Assembly (NCBI GenBank): GCA_964638815.1
Contig: CAZXBB010000026.1
Location: 1-22,201, forward strand
Source of the DNA: CAZXBB01 sp964638815
GTDB taxonomy: Bacteria; Planctomycetota; Phycisphaerae; Phycisphaerales; SM1A02
Length of the DNA stretch: 22,201 bases
Direction: 5' to 3'
Shown here: positions 1 to 5,474 of the stretch, piece by piece
How the letters are laid out: the number at the start of each line of letters is the position of its first letter
Position numbering within the stretch: position 1 is the stretch's first letter
Notes under the pieces: generated by a model
The model's input: only the letters and a program-made list of their open reading frames with translations
Told to the model about the DNA's origin: nothing
The model's database searches: none
Position numbers and translations under genes: made by a program

Positions 1-91
1 GCGTGCGCGGATATCGCGGCGTGGTTCAGTTCCAACTGAGTCTCGTCGGTGCGCGATGGTCGCGGGCGACCGGTCATCTCCGCGCGCGGGC

Positions 92-120
92 GTGACGGTG
101 AGCGATCGAGCGGTTAGAAT
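92..120 (+). promoter_or_regulatory. Sigma70-like promoter for the zinc-ribbon membrane protein
   Basis: GTGACG at 92-97 (4 of 6 matches to TTGACA) and TAGAAT at 115-120 (5 of 6 to TATAAT) are separated by exactly 17 nt. Transcription would begin near 127, leaving about 55 nt of leader before the ATG at 182. This is the best-formed -35/-10 pair I found in the window, but it was matched by eye only. Confidence 0.45.
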
Positions 121-181
121 GTGCGTGTCCATATTGGCCCCCCCTCGCTTTGTGCGGCCGCGAGGCCACACTCACCACCCG

Positions 182-682
182 ATGTCAGCACCGCCCGTCA
201 GAACCTTCGAAGGCTGCTCTCAGCGTCCGCTGTGGGTCAGTGCAGTCCGAGGCCTCGGGATCGCAGTCGCCGCCTGCGTTAGCTTCATCTCCGGTATCTG
301 CCTGGTTGTCCTTGGCGAGGGCCTGCTCCTGCTACTCGCCGGCTGCACCTGCTTGTCCGCCTTGCTCATTCCGTTGCGAGGCCGTGACTACTTTGCGTCA
401 CACTTCATTGCGATATTGGCCGCGATACTCCTAGGCGGCATGGGTACCTATCGAGTCCTCAATCCACCGATTCTCATCGACGATTCTTCATCGTTATCTC
501 TCCGCGTGCCAGGCTACGTTCTCCTGGGGCTCGCGTGTCTGTTCGTGCTGATCTTGTTTCTCGACCGACCGGCTCCGGCAGAACCCGCATCACGGTGTGT
601 GCAGTGCGGATACGATCTGGCTGGTCATGCAACACGCGGTGCGTGTCCGGAGTGCGGCTTGCACTTCGAGGGCACTTCGTGA
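182..682 (+). CDS. Four-helix membrane protein with C-terminal zinc ribbon
   Basis: A 166-residue protein of unknown function. Hydrophobic segments at about residues 23-44, 46-64, 75-91 and 110-127 suggest four membrane helices. The C-terminus is a treble-clef or rubredoxin-like zinc ribbon with C139/C142 and C155/C158 in the arrangement CVQCGYDLAG...CPECG. This tail recurs on many unrelated small membrane proteins of Planctomycetota, so it supports the taxonomic call more than a function. The open frame extends upstream to an ATG at 56, but the residues there look non-coding and would overlap the predicted promoter at 92-120, so I place the start at the ATG at 182. The ribbon probably faces the cytoplasm, if the helix count is right. 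Confidence 0.7.
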   Translation: MSAPPVRTFEGCSQRPLWVSAVRGLGIAVAACVSFISGICLVVLGEGLLLLLAGCTCLSALLIPLRGRDYFASHFIAILAAILLGGMGTYRVLNPPILIDDSSSLSLRVPGYVLLGLACLFVLILFLDRPAPAEPASRCVQCGYDLAGHATRGACPECGLHFEGTS

Positions 683-819
683 GAGCCGTCTGTTGCGGAC
701 GTCAACTGTCACCCGACGGGCAGCTAACCAGACTCCATGAAGCCGAGTCTTGTCAAGCGTCATAGTGTCGGTCTGAAGATTTCTTCCTTCCGAAGCGATC
801 TCCCGTGAGTCGATGCGAG

Positions 820-1008
820 TCAGACCACGATGAGGTCCATGTCTCCATCACCCGCGACGATGCGGTCGGGCGCGATCTCGACGAAGAGGTCGTGCATTGC
901 GGCCGGGGTGGTGGGGATCGTGCGGAACTGGGCGGAGCCGGTGCGAGCCTCGTAGATGCAGGCGACGCTCTTGAACTTGCCGAGATCGAAGGCGAGAATG
1001 CGTGTCAT
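820..1008 (-). pseudogene. IS110-family transposase, N-terminal remnant
   Basis: The 62 residues begin with ILAFDLGKFKSVACIYEA, the first strand and catalytic Asp of the RuvC-like DEDD domain of IS110-type transposases, and continue colinearly to PDRIV at about residue 51. The reading then departs from the family and stops at 820. Full-length members run to roughly 300-400 residues. The remaining DEDD residues and the C-terminal Ser-containing domain are absent, and the sequence beyond belongs to another gene. A GGAG-type ribosome binding site survives about 7 nt before the ATG. I read it as a decayed insertion sequence whose 3' part was lost by deletion. The element boundaries cannot be seen. 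Confidence 0.7.
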
Positions 1009-1099
1009 GCCGGGTCTCCTTTGTCATGGCGTGATTGTGAATGGGACACCAAGCCCGAATCGTCATCTCGGGGGGACTCGGCTTTCATAGTTTTCGCTG

Positions 1100-1125
1100 C
1101 AGCCGACGGCCTTCGGCCGCGGCTG
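1100..1125. repeat. Stem-loop between IS remnant and small zinc protein
   Basis: CAGCCG (1100-1105) pairs with CGGCTG (1120-1125), and CGGCC (1107-1111) pairs with GGCCG (1115-1119). This gives an 11-bp GC stem with a single bulged A at 1106 and a TTC loop. No T-tract follows on either strand, so it is not a classical intrinsic terminator. It lies 18 nt before the ATG of the next gene and could be a leader hairpin or a remnant of the insertion sequence end. Confidence 0.4.
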
Positions 1126-1143
1126 AGCGGCACCGCGTTGGGC

Positions 1144-1416
1144 ATGCCTGTGATCGATGACTCGGACTGGCGGTTGCAGGGACAGGAGAGGTACCTCCAG
1201 GGTGCCGTTCTTGTGCGGCTTCGCTACTCGCCTCCGAGGCCCGATTGGGATCACGATCACTGCGAGTTCTGTGGCGCAAAGTTCGCGGCCGGAGGGGTTC
1301 CTGACGCGCTGGCCGAGGGTTTCGCCACGCCCGATCGCTACCGATGGATCTGCATGACCTGCTTCGCCGACTTTCGCGAGAGGTTCGGGTGGTCGTTGAC
1401 CGACGCGGAGTCGTAG
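1144..1416 (+). CDS. Small four-cysteine (zinc-binding) conserved protein
   Basis: A 90-residue cytosolic protein with two CxxC knuckles, C40/C43 in DHDHCEFCGAKF and C70/C73 in WICMTCFADF, separated by 26 residues that include a DALAEGFATPDRYRW stretch. Four cysteines in this spacing imply one structural zinc site. I recognise the DHDHCEFC...GYATPDRYxWxC style as a widespread uncharacterised small-protein family; no enzymatic motif is visible. The ATG at 1144 is chosen because the open frame upstream of it is only the antisense of the transposase remnant. A TTG at 1138 is a possible alternative. It ends 47 nt before the next gene and probably shares its transcript. Confidence 0.65.
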   Translation: MPVIDDSDWRLQGQERYLQGAVLVRLRYSPPRPDWDHDHCEFCGAKFAAGGVPDALAEGFATPDRYRWICMTCFADFRERFGWSLTDAES

Positions 1417-1463
1417 GATGCCCAACGGGCGTGAGCGCCACAGACGTCAGCCGGATAGAAACG

Positions 1464-1952
1464 ATGCCCGAAGAGCCGACTGAAGACCAACTCAGAACCT
1501 GGCATCGGCGGTTCGCCGTCGAAGCGAACAATCGGGCGTGGACGCTGTGTGAGAAGTCGGATTTGACCAGCGAGGAGTGCTCCGAACTGCTTGACGCGGC
1601 CCACGCGGCAGCTCATCACTGGCAGAAGATCGGAACCGAGGCACTGGTTGCACAGGCACATCTGCTTCTCGGACGGGTTCACGCGTTGCTTGGCCACGGA
1701 CCCCTGGCCATGAAGTTTGCAACTGCAGCGTTCGATTCCATAACGTCTCGCGACTGTGAGACATGGGAAGCGGCCTTCGCGCACGCGATCCTGGCAGATG
1801 CTGCCGCGACTTCGGGCGACACTCGAGTCCATGCGAAGCGCTATGCGGCGGCAAAGGCATTGGGCGAGCAGTTGGAGAGTGAGGAGAAGGATCTCTTTCT
1901 CGCAACATTCACTCTCATTCCCGAGCCGCGCTCGTCCGGAGAAACCGGCTGA
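1464..1952 (+). CDS. Helical TPR-like conserved hypothetical protein
   Basis: A 162-residue soluble protein rich in Ala, Leu, Glu and His. Successive amphipathic helices (for example LRTWHRRFAVEANNRAW, LDAAHAAAHHW, AQAHLLLGRVHALLG, AFAHAILADAAA) resemble tetratricopeptide pairs. I recognise the type as a conserved bacterial family without an assigned function. There is no signal peptide, membrane helix or catalytic motif. The start at the ATG at 1464 follows a GGATAG purine stretch; the frame is open upstream to 1344 but that part overlaps the preceding gene and is out of character. Transcription ends at the palindrome at 2044-2069. A scaffold or regulatory role is only a guess from the fold. 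Confidence 0.65.
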   Translation: MPEEPTEDQLRTWHRRFAVEANNRAWTLCEKSDLTSEECSELLDAAHAAAHHWQKIGTEALVAQAHLLLGRVHALLGHGPLAMKFATAAFDSITSRDCETWEAAFAHAILADAAATSGDTRVHAKRYAAAKALGEQLESEEKDLFLATFTLIPEPRSSGETG

Positions 1953-2043
1953 CACGCGCTTCCAGCCGGACCGCGCTGCGCGCGGCCGCTGAAGCCGAGG
2001 CCCACGCTGACGCCGCGCAGACGGCCGGCGTCATACGACGAAA

Positions 2044-2080
2044 ACAGCCGCCCCGATCGGGGCGGCTGTCGTCTTTTCTC
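2044..2080. terminator. Bidirectional intrinsic terminator, perfect 26-bp palindrome
   Basis: ACAGCCGCCCCGA (2044-2056) is followed directly by its exact reverse complement (2057-2069). A T-rich CGTCTTTTCTC follows on the plus strand, and the AAAA at 2041-2044 gives a TTTT on the minus strand. It sits between two convergent genes, the TPR-like gene ending at 1952 and the sugar dehydrogenase ending at 2106, and should terminate both. Confidence 0.85.
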
Positions 2081-2105
2081 AATCAGAGGACGTGATCGGC
2101 TCGAC

Positions 2106-3470
2106 TCAGTCCCACTTCGACAGCACCTCCAGGACGTCCTGGAAGTCGGTCGTGCGGCTGGCGTTGACGTCCGAGCGGCAGCCCGGGCAGTCGCCCCACT
2201 CGCCGAGGACGTTCAGGAGGTCCTGGAAGTCGACCACGCCGTCGCAGTTGACGTCGGCGTCGCGGATCGTGGGCGTGATCGGGATGACCCTGAAGATCGC
2301 GCCCGTCGTCGCGCTGCCCTGGTCCACGATGTAGAGCTCGCCGTGGGCGTCCTCGCCGAACGACGACACCTGGTTCACGGAGAACCCGTCCTGGGAGGGC
2401 GTGAAGCTGCTGTCGCTCTGCACGACGTCGAGCGTCTTTCCGTCGAGCGTGGCGATCCAGAAGTTCTGGCAGGCATAGTCGGAGAAGATGTAGTTCCCGC
2501 GAAGCGACGGGATCGCGCAGCCTCGGTAGACGAAGCCGCCCGTGATCGAGAAGCCGCCGTCGGTGCAACTGTGGCCGTACTCGAAGAGGGGCTCGACGAG
2601 CTCGTTGAGCGGCGGGCAGTCGGCCGTGTTGAAGTTGTGCATCCCCTCGCGGCAACGCCATCCGTAGTTCTCGCCCCCGGTGGAGTCGCCGGGCTGGACG
2701 TTGAGCTCCTCCCAGGTGTTCTGACCGACGTCCGCGATCCAGAGGTCGCCGGTGAGACGGTCGAAGGAGCTGCGCCACGGGTTGCGGAGTCCGTACGCCC
2801 AGATCTCATCGTCGCCGGTGATGTCGACGAACGGGTTGCTCGCCGGGATGCCGTAGCCGCCGCCGGCCAAGGGGTCGATCCTCAGCATCTTGCCGAGAAG
2901 CTGATTGGTGATGTCCTGCGCGCGGTCGCCGGGATCGCCGCCGCTGCCGCCGTCGCCGGTGCCGATGTAGAGGTACCCGTCGTTGGGGCCGAAGGCCATC
3001 CAGCCGCCGTTGTGGTTCGTGAAGGGCTGGCTGATCGTGAGCAGCGGGGACGCGCTGTCGGGATCGGCGACCTCCGGCGTGGTCATCGTGTAGCGGCGCA
3101 CGGTCGTCGCGGGCGCAGTGTAGTTGACGTAGATGAAGCCGTTGGTCCCGTAGTCCGGGTCGAAGGCGAGGCCGAGCAGGCCGCGCTCGTCGTTCGTCGT
3201 CGTGCCGCCGGCTACGAGGCTGTCGATGTCCAGCACCGGCGTCGGGTTCACGACTCCCGTGAGGAGGTTCATCACGCGGATCTTGCCGCGCTTCTCGAGG
3301 AAGTACAGATGCTCGAAGTCGTTCGGGGCGTGGCCCACCCAGACCGGAAAGTCCAGGCCGGACGCGACGCGAACGGTGCCAAGGGGCTCGATGCCTTCGG
3401 CGAACATGGCGGGGGACAGCGTGCCGCAGGCGAGGGCGGCGGTCATCACGGTGCGAATTGTTTTGATCAC
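2106..3470 (-). CDS. Secreted PQQ-type sugar dehydrogenase with dockerin-like tail
   Basis: A 454-residue exported protein. Residues 1-24 form a signal peptide (basic start, hydrophobic AALACGTL core, AMFA cleavage region). Residues 30-396 are a six-bladed propeller of the glucose/sorbosone dehydrogenase (GSDH/YliI) family. Hallmarks are H153 in FTNHNGG, equivalent to the general-base His, then GYLYIGTGDGGSGGDP, EIWAYGLRNPWR with the cofactor-contacting Arg, and GENYGW. It should oxidise a sugar or other alcohol in the periplasm with PQQ and Ca2+. Residues about 405-454 are two dockerin-type EF-hand repeats, DVNCDGVVDFQDLLNVLGEW and a weaker DVNASRTTDFQDV copy, a tail common on planctomycete exoproteins. 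The start is GTG at 3470, with AAGGA 9 nt upstream. Substrate is unknown. Confidence 0.88.
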   Translation of the reverse strand: MIKTIRTVMTAALACGTLSPAMFAEGIEPLGTVRVASGLDFPVWVGHAPNDFEHLYFLEKRGKIRVMNLLTGVVNPTPVLDIDSLVAGGTTTNDERGLLGLAFDPDYGTNGFIYVNYTAPATTVRRYTMTTPEVADPDSASPLLTISQPFTNHNGGWMAFGPNDGYLYIGTGDGGSGGDPGDRAQDITNQLLGKMLRIDPLAGGGYGIPASNPFVDITGDDEIWAYGLRNPWRSSFDRLTGDLWIADVGQNTWEELNVQPGDSTGGENYGWRCREGMHNFNTADCPPLNELVEPLFEYGHSCTDGGFSITGGFVYRGCAIPSLRGNYIFSDYACQNFWIATLDGKTLDVVQSDSSFTPSQDGFSVNQVSSFGEDAHGELYIVDQGSATTGAIFRVIPITPTIRDADVNCDGVVDFQDLLNVLGEWGDCPGCRSDVNASRTTDFQDVLEVLSKWD

Positions 3471-3952
3471 GGGACCTTATCCTTCTCGAGGTTTCCCCCA
3501 CCGGGCGGTGACACCCGTCGGTGGATGACTGTACCACACGGCCCCGGGCCGAACCACGGGGATTCTCCAGGGGCGGTTTTCGGGCCTCGCGGTCCGGGCC
3601 GCCCTCAGGCCGCTCAACGGGCCGCGCAGGCGATCGAAATCAGCTCGTTCCGCCCCTCGCGGCCGCGCCAGCCGTCGTTCGCGTCGCCCGGCGAGGCGGC
3701 GGGCTGGTGGTCGATCTCCTCCCGCACGGGTCGTCGATGTGCAGAATCGGTCAATTCGAGATCGACCGCGTCCGCGCGGTGAGCAAGCAAAGAGCGCAAA
3801 GAAGCCGTGCGATCACGTCCTCGGCGGCGCGCTTGAACGGCCTGGGGTGTTCCCGGACGCCGGCAATTCGGAGAGTCGGCCGCGTCAGCGCGACCGGAAA
3901 GAGGCGGAGGCGCTCACCCCACCCGGACCGCACGGCGCGCATCAACCGTGCA
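3471..3952. other. Gene-free stretch, 482 nt
   Basis: I see no convincing gene. Open frames here are antisense shadows with arginine-rich composition. For the leftward sugar dehydrogenase it holds a ribosome binding site (AAGGA, 3480-3484), a possible -10 TACAGT at 3533-3528 with no good -35, and an inverted repeat CCACCG (3498-3503)/CGGTGG (3519-3524) in the presumed leader. An 11-nt tandem repeat at 3940-3970 overlaps its far end. No tRNA-like folding was found. Confidence 0.5.
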
Positions 3953-3970
3953 TCAACCGTGAATCAACCG
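3940..3970. repeat. 11-nt tandem repeat spanning the lpd stop codon
   Basis: CATCAACCGTG occurs at 3940-3950 and 3951-3961, and a third partial copy AATCAACCG at 3962-3970. The third copy encodes the last residues of dihydrolipoyl dehydrogenase. Because 11 is not a multiple of three, the neighbouring copy is read in another frame and supplies the TGA stop at 3953-3955. Confidence 0.7.
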
Positions 3971-5422
3971 CCCCTCCGTCGCCAGAGCCGCCTCGTGCAC
4001 CGCCTCGTGCATCGTCGGGTGTGCGTGCATCGTCGAGATGATGTCCTCGGCCGTCGCCTCGACGCGCTTCGCCACGGCGACTTCGGCGATGAGTTCCGAC
4101 GCGTCCTCGCCGATGATGTGCGCCCCGAGGATCTCCCCGTACGGCTCGCTCGTAATGAGCTTGACCAGGCCCTCCGTCGCGCCGACCGCGATCGCCTTGC
4201 CGTGCGCCTTGAGCGGGTACTTGCCGACCTTGTACTTGATGCCCTTCTCCTTCACGGCGCGCTCGGTCATCCCGATCGACGCGATCTGCGGGTTGCAGTA
4301 GGTGCACCCCGGGATCGAGTCGTAGTCCACGCCGAGCGTGTGGTGCCCGGCCATGCGCTCGACGCAGGTGATCGCCTCTTCCGAGGACACGTGCGCGAGC
4401 CACGGCGGTCCGATGACGTCGCCGATGGCGTAGACGCCGGCAACCGAAGTCTTGTACGTCGGCTCGGGCACGTCGCGGTAATCGGTCCTGATGTGGCCCT
4501 TCACGATCTCGATGCCGAGCGAATCGTCGAAAAGGCCGTCGAAGCGACCCCCGACGCCGACCGCCACGAGCACCACGTCGGCTTCGACCTCCTGCGTCTT
4601 CGAGTCGTCGTTGACGTCCACGAGCGTGGCCTTCGCCCCGCGTTCGCCCTTGAGCTCGATCGCCTTGACCGTGGTCGAGGTGTGGAGCGTCATGCCCTGC
4701 TTCGTGAAGACCTTGTGCGCGATCTTCGAGATGTCGTCGTCCTCGATCGGCAGGATGCGGTCGAGCATCTCGACGACCGTCACCTCGGTGCCGAACGCAT
4801 TATAGAAATACGCGAACTCCATCCCGATCGCGCCCGAGCCCACGATGAGCATGCGCTTCGGCTGCTCAGACAGGTTCATGGCGTCCTGGGAGTCGATGAT
4901 CGTCTTGCCGTCGTGCTTCGCGAACGGCAGCTCTTTCGGGGCGGCGCCGGTCGCGATCATCACGCGCTCCGCCGTCAGCGTCTGCTTCACCGCCCCGCCC
5001 GAGCCGTGGTAGTAGTCGCCGTCGGCCTCGCGCACCTCGACGGTGACCGGACGATCCTTCGTCTTGCCCGAGACGATCTTCGCGTGCCCCTGCACGTGAT
5101 CGATCTTGTTCTTCTTGAGCAGGAAGGCGACGCCGCTGTTGAGCGTGCCCGTGATGTCGCGGCTGCGCCCGATGACCTTCTTCCAGTCAACCTTGACGTT
5201 CTCGGCCTGGATGCCCCAGTCCTTGCCGTGCACGATCGCTTCGAAATAGAGCTCCGCGTTGTGCAGCAGCGCCTTGGTCGGGATGCACCCCCAGTTCAGG
5301 CACACGCCGCCGAGCTTGTCACGCTCGACGCACGCGGTCTTCATGCCGAGCTGCGCGGCGCGGATCGCGCCGACGTATCCGCCCGGTCCGCTCCCGATCA
5401 CGATGAGGTCGTAGTGCGACAA
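3953..5422 (-). CDS. lpdA: Dihydrolipoyl dehydrogenase (E3)
   Basis: A 489-residue flavoprotein that reoxidises dihydrolipoamide of 2-oxoacid dehydrogenase complexes or the glycine cleavage system with NAD+. It has an FAD-binding GSGPGG at residues 10-15, the redox disulfide C41/C46 in GGVCLNWGCIPTK, the NAD-binding GSGAIG at 195-200, an ATGA FAD motif at 157-160, and the C-terminal dimerisation domain with the catalytic pair H468 and E473 in HAHPTMHE. All catalytic residues are intact. The start codon is TTG (5420-5422), supported by GAGG 8 nt upstream; no ATG or GTG nearby keeps the FAD motif. It lies 52 nt downstream of the GH35-like gene on the same strand, with no E1 or E2 genes in view, so its partner complex is encoded elsewhere. 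Confidence 0.95.
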   Translation of the reverse strand: MSHYDLIVIGSGPGGYVGAIRAAQLGMKTACVERDKLGGVCLNWGCIPTKALLHNAELYFEAIVHGKDWGIQAENVKVDWKKVIGRSRDITGTLNSGVAFLLKKNKIDHVQGHAKIVSGKTKDRPVTVEVREADGDYYHGSGGAVKQTLTAERVMIATGAAPKELPFAKHDGKTIIDSQDAMNLSEQPKRMLIVGSGAIGMEFAYFYNAFGTEVTVVEMLDRILPIEDDDISKIAHKVFTKQGMTLHTSTTVKAIELKGERGAKATLVDVNDDSKTQEVEADVVLVAVGVGGRFDGLFDDSLGIEIVKGHIRTDYRDVPEPTYKTSVAGVYAIGDVIGPPWLAHVSSEEAITCVERMAGHHTLGVDYDSIPGCTYCNPQIASIGMTERAVKEKGIKYKVGKYPLKAHGKAIAVGATEGLVKLITSEPYGEILGAHIIGEDASELIAEVAVAKRVEATAEDIISTMHAHPTMHEAVHEAALATEGRLIHG

Positions 5423-5450
5423 GAGTTCGTCCTCGCGTAGAAAACCGGAG

Positions 5451-5456
5451 ATTGTA
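5451..5456 (-). promoter_or_regulatory. Possible -10 element for lpdA
   Basis: On the minus strand TACAAT (5 of 6 matches to TATAAT) lies 28 nt before the TTG start of lpdA, inside the 52-nt gap behind the GH35-like gene. No recognisable -35 hexamer is present at 16-18 nt, so lpdA may have its own weak promoter or be read through from the upstream gene. Confidence 0.3.
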
Positions 5457-5474
5457 ACGCCCGACAGAGCCTGG

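Noticed and set aside
3614..3945. Short minus-strand frames in the 482-nt gap before the sugar dehydrogenase
   Set aside because: No ribosome binding site, motif or sensible composition; they overlap each other in different frames.
3521..5440. 639-codon plus-strand open frame
   Set aside because: It lies antisense to lpdA, is dominated by Arg, Val, Asp and His, and has no recognisable motif; high-GC antisense shadow.
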